Positions 34,159 to 42,792 of a stretch of DNA of 64,000 bases are shown in pieces; within the stretch, counting starts at the first letter, position 1, and the number at the start of each line of letters is the position of its first letter. This stretch comes from Prevotellaceae bacterium MN60 (GTDB taxonomy: Bacteria; Bacteroidota; Bacteroidia; Bacteroidales; Bacteroidaceae): positions 60,020 to 124,019 of the forward strand of contig FZQZ01000007.1 in NCBI GenBank assembly GCA_900199555.1. The letters are read 5' to 3'. The notes beneath the pieces were generated by a model. That model did no database searches. It was not told the origin of the DNA and saw nothing but the letters and a program-made list of their open reading frames with translations. The translations under genes and the position numbers were made by a program.

Positions 34159-34831
34159 AATCAGAGTTTTTTATCTTGAGCATGTTGTCCAAGTTCTTAT
34201 CACGCTTATTTGCGGCTGCCTCATAATACACACGCAACATAACCATATCGTGGAGAAAATCGATGGCACCAATTTCTACGTTAAGTACTTTCAAACCAGT
34301 ACGCTGTCGGAGGTCTTCTATCATCTCTTGTCGACGCTCTGGCTTTATCAGTTCAATACGGTCGTATTGTACCAGTTTAGATGCATCCATCTTCAGGTGA
34401 CGCTCAAAGATGATGATAGTTGCAATCACAATCAGGTCGATAACACCAAGTTCGCATAGGGTAGTGCCAATGGTCATGCCATTACTATCAATCCCCAAAG
34501 ATGAGGCCATTGCATGGATAACCGATAAGCATGCCACGACAAAGAGATAGGTCATCTCGCGCACAGGCATCGTATCCGTGCGATAGCGCATAATCGAGAA
34601 AATACCGAAAAGTCCAAGACCTACACCCATGGTTGCCTTGCCACGATCCATGCCCATCATCAGATAGACCAGGAAGTAGATGGCTACCGATATAATGATA
34701 AAGGTAAAGTAGAAGTCGCGCCTCTTACCTTTCTTAAAATACAGGAAGTGAACGATAAACCAGTTAACACAGATACAGATGACAAATCTTAGTAAGGCAT
34801 CTCCGAATCCAGAGGAAAAAAACTCTTGCAT
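34145..34831 (-). CDS. DUF4956 family membrane protein
   Basis: The 228-residue product has about four membrane spans in its N-terminal two-thirds (FVICICVNWFIVHFLYF, DFYFTFIIISVAIYFLVYLMM and others), the conserved GLFGIFSIMRYRTDTMPVREM, then a soluble tail of about 80 residues. The family is strongly linked to VTC polyphosphate polymerase genes, as here. Function unknown; it might be a membrane scaffold or transporter for the polymer made by the upstream gene (inference). Confidence 0.88.
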   Translation of the reverse strand: MQEFFSSGFGDALLRFVICICVNWFIVHFLYFKKGKRRDFYFTFIIISVAIYFLVYLMMGMDRGKATMGVGLGLFGIFSIMRYRTDTMPVREMTYLFVVACLSVIHAMASSLGIDSNGMTIGTTLCELGVIDLIVIATIIIFERHLKMDASKLVQYDRIELIKPERRQEMIEDLRQRTGLKVLNVEIGAIDFLHDMVMLRVYYEAAANKRDKNLDNMLKIKNSDYEKV

Positions 34832-34852
34832 ATTCTATAAATTGTTTTGTTG

Positions 34853-35605
34853 TTAGTTCTTCATAATCTTGTTAATCTCTATCAAGTTGCTTTTGAAGCG
34901 GTGGATGGGCAGTTGGGTATTGGTTAGTGCCGAGCCCATACAGTATTTCGAAAATCCGTGTGGATGGATGTGTAGCTGATGCAGCATCTCTAATACGGGC
35001 GAGTAGCAGAGTCCGTCACGCTTTAGTTCAATAACTACCAAATTACCCATATCCTTATCTTTTCCGCTCACAAGATTGTGAAAGTATAATGCCGAGTCAA
35101 TGGTGAGTCTTTCGGTTTTGGCTTTATTTACTAGCGTGATACGATGAAAATGATTGTTTAATACAGGTTGTAATGTGTCGGCTTGGTAACGCAAGTGTTT
35201 AGAAAGAAAGGTGCGTTTTCCCGATTCGCATACATTCATATCGCTCACCTCCATGCGCTTCTTCTTGGTTCGCCCATGATTATTCTTCGTCTTTACTTCC
35301 ATAAATTGTAAGCCACTGATGCAATAGGTGCGAAAACGAATCTTCTGTCGATTGGCATGATTCCATTGGTGCTGGTTATACATGTCAAACGCTACCGTAT
35401 CAAAGTAGGTGGTGTCGTATTCAGGGTTGCGCTCCCCGTCAATCTCCTGTATGTAGTAATCTTGTCGAGCCATCTGAAGAAGTTTATATAGGCGATCTGT
35501 TGTCGTAACAAACTTTCTGTCGATACGGTTCATCAGCTTCACCTCACTCATCTGTTCCAACGAGATGGGCGCAAATGTTGATAAAATGTCTGTTAGTACG
35601 CTCAT
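34853..35605 (-). CDS. VTC-domain polyphosphate-polymerase-like protein
   Basis: The 250-residue protein holds the tunnel-fold residues of VTC proteins: MNRIDRKFVTT at the N-terminus, TTYFDTVAFDMYNQH, RQKIRFRTYCIS and FMEVKTKNNHGRTKKKR, with basic side chains that would line the tunnel. In yeast Vtc4 this domain makes polyphosphate from ATP. In bacteria activity for such proteins is less established. It is the first gene of the cluster, behind a promoter box at 35658-35666. Confidence 0.87.
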   Translation of the reverse strand: MSVLTDILSTFAPISLEQMSEVKLMNRIDRKFVTTTDRLYKLLQMARQDYYIQEIDGERNPEYDTTYFDTVAFDMYNQHQWNHANRQKIRFRTYCISGLQFMEVKTKNNHGRTKKKRMEVSDMNVCESGKRTFLSKHLRYQADTLQPVLNNHFHRITLVNKAKTERLTIDSALYFHNLVSGKDKDMGNLVVIELKRDGLCYSPVLEMLHQLHIHPHGFSKYCMGSALTNTQLPIHRFKSNLIEINKIMKN

Positions 35606-35657
35606 ATAGAGGTTAGGTTATTTTTGTTTTAAGGGTAGGTAGAACACTTAATGAGTT

Positions 35658-35666
35658 GCAAAGGTA
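35658..35666 (-). promoter_or_regulatory. -7 box for the VTC cluster
   Basis: The minus strand reads TACCTTTGC, about 53 nt before the VTC start. Confidence 0.7.
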
Positions 35667-35748
35667 CATAATTTTTTATAAAACCTACCATAAACACAAA
35701 AAATAACATTACTTTTTTGCATTTATGATGATTATTAAAACAAATTGG

Positions 35749-36471
35749 CTATTGCCACAGCTCTTGGAGGACGCTTAGACTTTTGAGTTCTGGGAATTGG
35801 GGAATATGCAACTGATAGTAGTGCAACAATACTTCGGTTATGCGATTGCGCTCTTGGCGTGATAGGCGAAACAAGTGCATCGTGGGATAAGACATTCGCA
35901 TCAATAGATGTATCATCTTGGCCTCGTCTGGATTCAGGAAGTCGCGATGCAAGGGGACAACACTGCAAAAACGCGCTTCGCGCAAGTCAAATAGGAGGGA
36001 GTCATTCTCTTCTAGATTCGGGTAGAAACCGAGGAATCTACTCAGACGCATCAAAAATGTCAAGTGAAAATTGGCATAACCTGTTGTTGCCATATCCAAC
36101 CATTGCATAGAATCGCAGACATAGGCAAAGAGGGGCTCGTTCTGCTGCTCTGAACGTAAAGCATGATATAGAAATTCTGCCACGAAGAGCGAGATGGCCA
36201 ACTTCTCCGGTGAAAAGGGAATGGTGGCGTAGGGTGTCAATAGACGGGCGTCCTTCAATTTTTGTAATTGTACGCGTTGTCTCACTTCGCACTCTACCTC
36301 TAAGAGTGTCATTGGCTGGAAGTATTGCTTCTTGAGTTTACCCTTTGGTGTTTTAGGTATGGGCACCATAAACGATAGCCTACCTGCTTCGCTGGTAAAC
36401 ATATCCACTATCATTCGTGATTCTCCATACTTGAATGAATGCAGTACGATGGCTTTCGTCTTGACTAACAT
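35749..36471 (-). CDS. recO: DNA repair protein RecO
   Basis: The 240-residue protein has the N-terminal OB-fold start LVKTKAIVLHSFKYGESRMIV and a helical C-terminal half. RecO with RecR loads RecA on SSB-coated DNA. The usual C-terminal zinc cysteines are not clearly present, which is common in the phylum. The promoter box ends 5 nt before the ATG. Confidence 0.92.
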   Translation of the reverse strand: MLVKTKAIVLHSFKYGESRMIVDMFTSEAGRLSFMVPIPKTPKGKLKKQYFQPMTLLEVECEVRQRVQLQKLKDARLLTPYATIPFSPEKLAISLFVAEFLYHALRSEQQNEPLFAYVCDSMQWLDMATTGYANFHLTFLMRLSRFLGFYPNLEENDSLLFDLREARFCSVVPLHRDFLNPDEAKMIHLLMRMSYPTMHLFRLSRQERNRITEVLLHYYQLHIPQFPELKSLSVLQELWQ

Positions 36472-36475
36472 GAAG

Positions 36476-36484
36476 GCAAAGATA
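36476..36484 (-). promoter_or_regulatory. -7 box for recO
   Basis: The minus strand reads TATCTTTGC and lies 5 nt upstream of the recO ATG, predicting an almost leaderless mRNA. Confidence 0.65.
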
Positions 36485-36590
36485 CGAATAAGTGGGTAAA
36501 AAACAAAAGGAAATAATGCTAAAGTTGTTAAATATGCTTAAATTTAAGGATTTTCTTCTCACTTATATCTTGAATCTTAATTAAAAGTAG

Positions 36591-36599
36591 TACCTTTGC
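36591..36599 (+). promoter_or_regulatory. -7 box for tRNA-Glu and rpsT
   Basis: TACCTTTGC is followed by GCCG and a short GCATT/AATGC hairpin before the tRNA. Confidence 0.75.
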
Positions 36600-36630
36600 A
36601 GCCGCATTTTGAGAATGCGCCCTTTTTGAT

Positions 36631-36702
36631 GGTCCCTTCGTCTATCGGTTAGGACGAGAGATTTTCATTCTCTAAAGAGGAGTTCGACTCTCCTAGGGAC
36701 TA
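36631..36702 (+). tRNA. tRNA-Glu (TTC)
   Basis: The 72-nt gene folds as a cloverleaf: acceptor GGTCCCT with AGGGACT, anticodon stem AGAGA/TCTCT around loop TT-TTC-AT (anticodon at 36664-36666), and T arm GAGGAGTTCGACTCTCC. The 3' CCA is not encoded. It is followed by the rpsT leader without a clear terminator, so both may be on one transcript. Confidence 0.95.
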
Positions 36703-36711
36703 CTACTAAAT

Positions 36712-36816
36712 CTATCATCTGCACAGCCAAGTGCTACCAGTAATGGGGACAAGGTGATAGAGGGTTTAAAAGAAACCCGCCTAGGGCTGCCCACTAGAGG
36801 CGCAAGACCCACAAGC
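36712..36816 (+). promoter_or_regulatory. Possible structured leader of rpsT
   Basis: CTATCATCT (36712-36720) pairs with AGGTGATAG (36752-36760), GGGTTT (36762-36767) pairs with AAACCC (36773-36778), and a third GC-rich region follows (CTAGGGCTGCCCACTAG). Such a leader could let S20 control its own synthesis, as in other bacteria, but I cannot match it to a named family. Confidence 0.45.
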
Positions 36817-36847
36817 TTTATTCACAATTTAAAAACAAAAAATTAAA

Positions 36848-37099
36848 ATGGCAAATCACAAATCATCACTGAAGAGAATCCGTCAGGACAAGGTGAAGGC
36901 AGAGCGTAATCACTATTATGCTAAGACCATGCGTAACGCTGTTCGCAAGCTGCGCGCTATGACTAACAAGGACGAGGCTACAAAGCTGTATCCTGCAGTA
37001 CAGAAGATGCTGGATAAGCTGGCTAAGAACCACGTTATTCACAAGAACAAGGCTGCTAACATTAAGTCTAGCCTGTGCGCTCACATCAGCCAGCTGTAA
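36848..37099 (+). CDS. rpsT: 30S ribosomal protein bS20
   Basis: The 83-residue basic helical protein opens [21 protein letters not shown] and ends [13 protein letters not shown], standard for bS20. It is separated from tRNA-Glu by a 145-nt leader that can fold, and is followed by a strong terminator. Confidence 0.97.
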   Translation: MANHKSSLKRIRQDKVKAERNHYYAKTMRNAVRKLRAMTNKDEATKLYPAVQKMLDKLAKNHVIHKNKAANIKSSLCAHISQL

Positions 37100-37126
37100 G
37101 CATACGCACTGACGAAAAAAGAATAG

Positions 37127-37161
37127 AAAGTCGCTAACTGAAAAGTTTAGCGGCTTTTTTT
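37127..37161 (+). terminator. Rho-independent terminator after rpsT
   Basis: AAAGTCGCTAACT pairs with AGTTTAGCGGCTTT (one bulge), followed by a T run. Confidence 0.88.
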
Positions 37162-37217
37162 GTGTGTTTTTTGTAGTTTTTTAGCAGAAAACTATCGCTC
37201 TTTTCGTCATTTTTTAG

Positions 37218-37226
37218 TATCTTTGC
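37218..37226 (+). promoter_or_regulatory. -7 box for gyrB
   Basis: TATCTTTGC followed by ATCC, 24 nt before the gyrB ATG at 37250. Confidence 0.7.
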
Positions 37227-37249
37227 ATCCAAATCGCAAATTTATTACA

Positions 37250-39220
37250 ATGGCAGAAGAACTGAATAAAGAAAGCAACTATTCCGCGAGTAACATCCAA
37301 GTACTCGAGGGATTAGAGGCCGTTCGTAAGCGTCCGGCTATGTATATTGGAGACATCAGTGAGAAGGGTCTCCACCATCTGGTCAACGAGACGGTTGACA
37401 ACTCTATTGACGAGGCGATGGCAGGCTATTGCACGCACATCGAAGTCACTATCAATGAAGACAACTCTATCACCGTACAAGATAATGGTCGTGGTATCCC
37501 TGTCGATGAGCACGAGAAGATGCACAAGTCGGCTCTGGAGGTTGTTATGACTGTACTGCATGCCGGTGGTAAGTTTGATAAAGGTTCTTATAAGGTTTCT
37601 GGTGGTTTGCACGGTGTGGGTGTAAGCTGTGTTAATGCGCTTTCTACTCACATGATGTCACAGGTATTCCGCAATGGTCATATCTACCAGCAGGAATACG
37701 AGAAGGGTAAGCCCCTCTACGACGTGAAGATTGTAGGCGATACCGACAAGACTGGTACTCGTCAGCAGTTCTGGCCTGATGGCAGCATCTTCACCACTAC
37801 CGAATACAAATATGACATCGTTGCTAAGCGTATGCGCGAGCTTGCCTATCTGAATGCAGGCATCACCATCACGCTGAGAGATATGCGTCCTGACGAAGAA
37901 GGAAAGACCAAGGAAGAGGTTTTCCATGCTAAGGAAGGATTGAAGGAGTTTGTGCGCTACGTAGATCGTCACCGCACCTCTATCATTGGTGATCCTATCT
38001 GCCTGAAGACTGAGAAGGATGGTGTGCCCATTGAGGTCGCTCTGCTCTACAATAGCGACTATTCAGAGAATATCCACTCATACGTTAACAATATCAATAC
38101 CATCGAAGGTGGTACCCACCTTACTGGTTTCCGTATCGCTCTGGCTCGTGCACTGAAGAAGTATGCCGACGAAGACGATCAGCTGCGTAAGCAGATTGAG
38201 AAAGCCAAGATTGAGGTGGCACAGGATGACTTCCGCGAGGGTCTTACAGCCATTATCTCTGTAAAGGTTGCCGAGCCTCAGTTCGAAGGTCAGACCAAGA
38301 CTAAGCTGGGTAACAGCGAGGTTAATGGTGCTGTACAGAAGGCCGTAGGTGAGGCTATGACCAACTTCTTGGAAGAGCACCCCAAAGAGGCTCACACCAT
38401 TTGCGAGAAGGTAATCCTTGCTGCTACAGCTCGTATCGCAGCTCGCAAGGCTCGTGAGAGTGTACAGCGTAAGAATCCTATGACGGGTGGTGGTCTGCCC
38501 GGTAAGTTGGCTGACTGCTCAGAGAAGGATCCTAAGGTATGCGAAATCTTCCTCGTCGAGGGTGACTCTGCCGGTGGTTCTGCTAAGCAAGGTCGCGATC
38601 GCCACTTCCAGGCTATTCTGCCTTTGCGTGGTAAGATTCTGAACGTTGAGAAGGTACAGTGGCACCGCGTGTTCGAAGCCGAGTCTGTTATGAACATCAT
38701 CCAGAGTATCGGTGTACGCTTCGGTGTAGATGGAGAGGATTCTAAGGATGCCAATATCGATAAGCTGCGCTACGATAAGATTATCATCATGACCGATGCC
38801 GACGTCGATGGTTCTCACATCGACACACTGATCATGACACTCTTCTATCGCTTCATGCCGCAGGTCATTCAGGGTGGTCACCTGTATATCGCTACACCAC
38901 CACTCTACAAGTGCACCTACAAGAAGTATTCAGAGTACTGCTATACCGAGCAGCAGCGTCAGGCATTCATCGACAAGTATGTTGCTGGCGATGAGAATGC
39001 TTCTGCACTCCACACACAGCGTTACAAAGGTCTTGGTGAGATGAACCCAGAGCAGTTGTGGGAAACCACTATGAACCCTGAGAATCGTCTCTTGAAGCAG
39101 GTAACTATCGACAATGCTGCCGAGGCTGACGAAATCTTCTCTATGCTGATGGGTGACGATGTAGAGCCACGTCGCCAGTTCATTGAGAAGAACGCTACCT
39201 ACGCTAATATCGACGCATAA
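37250..39220 (+). CDS. gyrB: DNA gyrase subunit B
   Basis: From ATG 37250 (MAEELNKESNYSASNIQVLEG) the protein has 656 residues; the frame is open upstream but crosses the rpsT terminator and the promoter. GHKL ATPase motifs: VDNSIDEAMAGYC, QDNGRGIPVD and GGLHGVGVSCVNALS. The Toprim domain has LVEGDSAGGSAKQGRDR and IIIMTDADVDGSHI; QRYKGLGEMNPEQLWETTM closes it. The Gly/quinolone-region residues look normal. Its partner gyrA is not in the window. Confidence 0.97.
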   Translation: MAEELNKESNYSASNIQVLEGLEAVRKRPAMYIGDISEKGLHHLVNETVDNSIDEAMAGYCTHIEVTINEDNSITVQDNGRGIPVDEHEKMHKSALEVVMTVLHAGGKFDKGSYKVSGGLHGVGVSCVNALSTHMMSQVFRNGHIYQQEYEKGKPLYDVKIVGDTDKTGTRQQFWPDGSIFTTTEYKYDIVAKRMRELAYLNAGITITLRDMRPDEEGKTKEEVFHAKEGLKEFVRYVDRHRTSIIGDPICLKTEKDGVPIEVALLYNSDYSENIHSYVNNINTIEGGTHLTGFRIALARALKKYADEDDQLRKQIEKAKIEVAQDDFREGLTAIISVKVAEPQFEGQTKTKLGNSEVNGAVQKAVGEAMTNFLEEHPKEAHTICEKVILAATARIAARKARESVQRKNPMTGGGLPGKLADCSEKDPKVCEIFLVEGDSAGGSAKQGRDRHFQAILPLRGKILNVEKVQWHRVFEAESVMNIIQSIGVRFGVDGEDSKDANIDKLRYDKIIIMTDADVDGSHIDTLIMTLFYRFMPQVIQGGHLYIATPPLYKCTYKKYSEYCYTEQQRQAFIDKYVAGDENASALHTQRYKGLGEMNPEQLWETTMNPENRLLKQVTIDNAAEADEIFSMLMGDDVEPRRQFIEKNATYANIDA

Positions 39221-39234
39221 AGATATTCAAAAAA

Positions 39235-39436
39235 CATCTAACCTTCTAACCCAATAGGGCTGAAACGCCGATATACAAAGGCTTTGAGCTGGGTTAGTAG
39301 TTACAGAATATCTAACCCACATCTAACCCATCTTCGCAAAAAGGTTAGTAGAGGGTTAGATGTTTTTCATTATCTAACCCGCCTGAAACTCAGTGCAGAT
39401 AGGCATTTGAAGGGTGTTGGGTTAGAAGGTTAGATG
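39235..39436. repeat. Nested inverted repeat element (locus 3)
   Basis: The outer arms 39235-39254 (CATCTAACCTTCTAACCCAA) and 39417-39436 are perfect 20-nt inverted repeats. Inside, ATCTAACCCACATCTAACC (39310-39328) pairs with 39343-39361. Every arm is built from the word TCTAACC or its complement. No coding sequence is seen. Confidence 0.88.
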
Positions 39437-39480
39437 ATTTTGCGAATAAACTCTTTTTCTTAGAGTCTTGAGGAGTAATA

Positions 39481-39735
39481 CAGCTGATACAACTCTGAAT
39501 ATAGCTGATTCAGCTCCGAATACAGCTATCTTGAGGTGCAAGAGTAGCTGATTTGGCACTGGGTATAGCTAACTCGAAGATGAGTGTGGCTAATTGCGAG
39601 AAGAATTATGCGTAAATTCATCGAGAATTATGCGTAAATACTCCGAGATTTGTGCGTAAATTCAAAGTGGCATTATTCAAGGCGAATAATGTCGTCAAAC
39701 TCTTCGAATAATGCCGTCAAACTATTCGCTTGACG
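39481..39735. repeat. 21-22 nt phrase array with three unit families (locus 3)
   Basis: About twelve units follow in three blocks: TTGAGGTGCAAGAGTAGCTGA-like (shared with 1411-1555), AATTATGCGTAAATTC-like (three units) and CGAATAATGCCGTCAAACT-like (two to three units). The last block matches the complement of the array at 63382, including a perfect 25-nt stretch (39705-39729 against 63383-63407). Confidence 0.8.
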
Positions 39736-39765
39736 ACATGGTGTTTAAAGATAGTTACTATTTGT

Positions 39766-40815
39766 TTATCGCTTAATCACATAGCCATCGCGCTTCTTGT
39801 TGAAGGATTCGAGGCGGATGTTGTAAGTCTGAAGGTCGAAGTAGGTAGCAGGATTAACGGGCTGTCCACCCACGCGAGTCTCGAAGTGCAGATGAGGCGT
39901 AGTGGCTCGACCGGTCTGACCTGTTAGCGCAATGATGTCGCCTGCCTTCACTTGGTCGCCAACCTTTACGAGATTCTTGGAGTTGTGGCTGTAGTATGTC
40001 TCCAGGCCATTTTCGTGACGAATGCGTATCAAGTTGCCATAACCTGAGAAGCCACCAGAGAAGACTACCTCACCATCAAAGGCTGCAAGGATATTGTCTC
40101 TATTCACCGTTTTGAGATCCACACCCGTATGACGACGACCACCACGCTTGCCATAAGGACTGATAACCTTGGCGCCAGGCAATGGGAAACTCCACCATTG
40201 TACTGACTCTGGCTTCTCGACAACAGGCTCCTTCAGTATGCTGACATTAACCTTCCAATTGGCAGTCTTCTGGAAGAGAACTAGCTGCGGACGCAAGCGA
40301 TGGCTCTCCAAACTAACGATGATAGAAGGATTGATGCGGCTACCATTTACCATCATCGAGAAACGGCAGAAGGTTCTGCTATTCTCGCTGCCAACGATGG
40401 CGATGGTTTGTCCTGCCTTGACACGCTCACCCGACTTGACAAGATTCTGCGCATTGTTGCTATAAACGGTCTCTAGGCCATTGCCGTGACGTATGACAAT
40501 GACGTTGCCATAGGTAGCACTATGTCTTGAAAGTCGAACAACGCCAGCAAACATAGCCTTGACAGCATCACCATGAGTAGTCTCTATTTCTACGTTGTAG
40601 TCTGACATCAGCTTAGCCTTACCTACAGGCAATGGGAAGCTATAGTCCTTATCACGACCAGAAGCAAAGTCTATCGTGAAGGCATCAGACTTCTCAAAGA
40701 GTGTGGGGTCTTCTATGCTAATCTGTTGTTGTTCCAAGGCAGAAAACTGCGTCTGTGCACAGGCTGAGAGTGCTACCATAGCAGTAAGTGTCAGGAGTAT
40801 GTGGCGTATTTTCAT
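39766..40815 (-). CDS. M23-type (LytM) metalloprotease-like protein with two domains
   Basis: The 349-residue protein has a lipoprotein-type signal (MVALSAC). The first LytM domain (about residues 75-170) has lost the metal ligands: the H-x3-D and HLHF motifs are replaced (RFSMMVNG at the second site). The second (about residues 225-330) is intact: RRHTGVDLK and TTPHLHFETRVGG. Such proteins cleave peptidoglycan cross-bridges or activate amidases; the dead domain is probably regulatory or binding. It is the last of the minus-strand hpt-adk-obgE-yfiH run. Confidence 0.88.
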   Translation of the reverse strand: MKIRHILLTLTAMVALSACAQTQFSALEQQQISIEDPTLFEKSDAFTIDFASGRDKDYSFPLPVGKAKLMSDYNVEIETTHGDAVKAMFAGVVRLSRHSATYGNVIVIRHGNGLETVYSNNAQNLVKSGERVKAGQTIAIVGSENSRTFCRFSMMVNGSRINPSIIVSLESHRLRPQLVLFQKTANWKVNVSILKEPVVEKPESVQWWSFPLPGAKVISPYGKRGGRRHTGVDLKTVNRDNILAAFDGEVVFSGGFSGYGNLIRIRHENGLETYYSHNSKNLVKVGDQVKAGDIIALTGQTGRATTPHLHFETRVGGQPVNPATYFDLQTYNIRLESFNKKRDGYVIKR

Positions 40816-40845
40816 ATATTCTGTCTAATAGGTTTAGTAGTATTC

Positions 40846-41610
40846 TTATTTTAACATGATGGCGGTATAGATGCGCCCAGAGTCAATGCCCAGTCGGCGG
40901 GCAGAGAAGTATTGATCGTATTGCTGATAGGTACAGACGTCAGCCTGATGGATGTTGGTAACGCCCATAGCCTCTAGTTGTAGTTGGTTGCAGAGAGGAA
41001 GGTCTATATGCCACTTGGCATCATGGCGAGCGATACGCAACATTTCGAAACCAGCCTGAGCAAACTGCTCATAGACTTCGTCGCCAACTTCAAAGCTATC
41101 TAAAGAGATACCAGGACCAATAACAGCATGTATGTCTGTAGGCTCTGTACCATAAGCATCTTGCATGGCGCTAATGGCCTTCTCTGCAATGCGATTAACC
41201 GTGCCTCTCCATCCGGCATGCACAGCACATACGGCCTTCTGGCGAGTGTCGTAGAGCAGTATGGGACTGCAATCGGCAGTAGATACGCCTACGCAGATTT
41301 GTGGGCGATTGGTCATCACGGCATCAACCCCTTCGATAGTTTCTGTTGGTGGAGTGTCGATGCGACGAATGGTGGTGCCATGAACTTGATGAGGAATGAC
41401 GAGCTGCTGAATGGGAATGTCTAACAAACGACAGAGTGCTTGTCGATTAGAAGCAATATGTACGGGATCGTCGCCACAAAACATATTGATGTTGAATGCA
41501 GCATAGTTTCCTGTGCTGCATCCACCATGGCGTGTCGTGCTAAATGCCAGCACGTCAGTACCCATATCATAATATGTAAGCTCGGGGCTACTCATCATCC
41601 ACGTATTCAA
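40846..41610 (-). CDS. YfiH/LACC1-family purine nucleoside phosphorylase (polyphenol-oxidase family)
   Basis: The 254-residue protein has the zinc site His/Cys/His in [19 protein letters not shown] and VHAGWRGT. The family has been shown to handle purine nucleosides, while older names call it laccase. The frame's first ATG (41610) overlaps the obgE stop by 23 nt; ATG 41595 or 41598 would overlap less and may be the true start. It is downstream of obgE in the same run. Confidence 0.88.
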   Translation of the reverse strand: MNTWMMSSPELTYYDMGTDVLAFSTTRHGGCSTGNYAAFNINMFCGDDPVHIASNRQALCRLLDIPIQQLVIPHQVHGTTIRRIDTPPTETIEGVDAVMTNRPQICVGVSTADCSPILLYDTRQKAVCAVHAGWRGTVNRIAEKAISAMQDAYGTEPTDIHAVIGPGISLDSFEVGDEVYEQFAQAGFEMLRIARHDAKWHIDLPLCNQLQLEAMGVTNIHQADVCTYQQYDQYFSARRLGIDSGRIYTAIMLK

Positions 41611-42757
41611 AGTCTTCGAAGTCTTCCAAATCCTCTATGTCCTCTTCGTCAATATACTCAATGTCCTCGTCTTCACCCTCATCGGCCAGTTCCTCAGCAA
41701 AGCGAGTCATGTCCTTATCACGGTGAACAAGTGTATCCTCTGCCATGACAGAAGCCAGTTTATTGCTTTCGGCATTAAGTTCGCGCCAAAGTACATCCTT
41801 CAATTCATCGAGTCCTTTGTTGGCTACAGCAGAGATGAAGACACAAGGAAGATCCTGTGGTAGCGTCTCGCGCAGCATCTCGATGAGTTCGTCATCCAGC
41901 AAGTCGCACTTGGTGATAGCCAATACGCGATGCTTGTCGAGCATATCGGGATTAAACTGACGCAATTCGTTGAGTAGTATCTCGTATTCGCGCTTGATGT
42001 CGTCAGTATCTCCAGGCACCATGAAGAGCAACAATGAGTTGCGCTCGATATGGCGCAGGAAACGCAGTCCTAAGCCTTTACCATCTGCTGCACCCTCAAT
42101 GATACCAGGAATGTCGGCCATTACAAACGACTGGTTGTCGCGATAGCCCACAATGCCCAATGAGGGCTCCATCGTGGTAAAGGGGTAGTTGGCAATCTTT
42201 GGACGAGCATTGGACAATGATGATAGCAAGGTAGACTTACCCGCATTAGGGAATCCTACCAAGCCGACATCAGCCAAGAGCTTCAGCTCAAGGATGATGG
42301 TCATCTCCTGCATAGGCTCACCAGGCTGTGCGTAGCGAGGAGCCTGATTGGTAGCAGTGCGGAACTGGTAATTGCCCAGTCCGCCACGTCCACCTTTCAG
42401 CAGGACAATCTCTTGACCATCGTAGGTAACATCGCAGACATACTTTCCTGTTTCGGCATCATATACTACCGTACCGCAAGGTACGTCGATATACACATCC
42501 TTGCCATCGGTGCCGTGACACTTGTCGCGTCCTCCATTACCACCGTGTTCGGCAAAGATGTGGCGCTCATACTTCAGGTGAAGCAATGTCCAGTAGTTGT
42601 GGTTACCACGCAAGATGATGCTACCACCCTTACCACCATCGCCGCCATCGGGGCCGCCATTGGGATTGTACTTTACATGACGCAGGTGCATAGAGCCTTT
42701 ACCGCCCTTACCCGACCTACACATGATTTTTACATAGTCTACGAAATTACTCTCCAT
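41588..42757 (-). CDS. obgE: Obg family GTPase
   Basis: This 389-residue protein has the glycine-rich Obg fold ([15 protein letters not shown]), then the G domain with [15 protein letters not shown] (G1), [10 protein letters not shown] (G3) and AITKCDLL (G4, TKCD). It ends in a very acidic tail of about 35 residues. Obg couples ribosome maturation to nutrient state. It lies between adk and yfiH. Confidence 0.95.
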   Translation of the reverse strand: MESNFVDYVKIMCRSGKGGKGSMHLRHVKYNPNGGPDGGDGGKGGSIILRGNHNYWTLLHLKYERHIFAEHGGNGGRDKCHGTDGKDVYIDVPCGTVVYDAETGKYVCDVTYDGQEIVLLKGGRGGLGNYQFRTATNQAPRYAQPGEPMQEMTIILELKLLADVGLVGFPNAGKSTLLSSLSNARPKIANYPFTTMEPSLGIVGYRDNQSFVMADIPGIIEGAADGKGLGLRFLRHIERNSLLLFMVPGDTDDIKREYEILLNELRQFNPDMLDKHRVLAITKCDLLDDELIEMLRETLPQDLPCVFISAVANKGLDELKDVLWRELNAESNKLASVMAEDTLVHRDKDMTRFAEELADEGEDEDIEYIDEEDIEDLEDFEDFEYVDDE

Positions 42758-42769
42758 AAGCTATTTATG

Positions 42770-42792
42770 CTAGTCCAACTAGTTAAGACTAG
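42770..42792. repeat. CTAG cluster at the adk-obgE junction
   Basis: CTAG starts at 42770, 42779 and 42789, spaced 9 and 10 nt. The last one contains the adk stop codon (TAG on the minus strand). Confidence 0.75.

Noticed and set aside
37160..37249. N-terminal extension of GyrB
   Set aside because: It overlaps the end of the rpsT terminator and the gyrB promoter box; the family start is MAEELNK at 37250.
39481..39735. CRISPR array
   Set aside because: Units are contiguous, imperfect and lack unique spacers; no cas genes are in the window.
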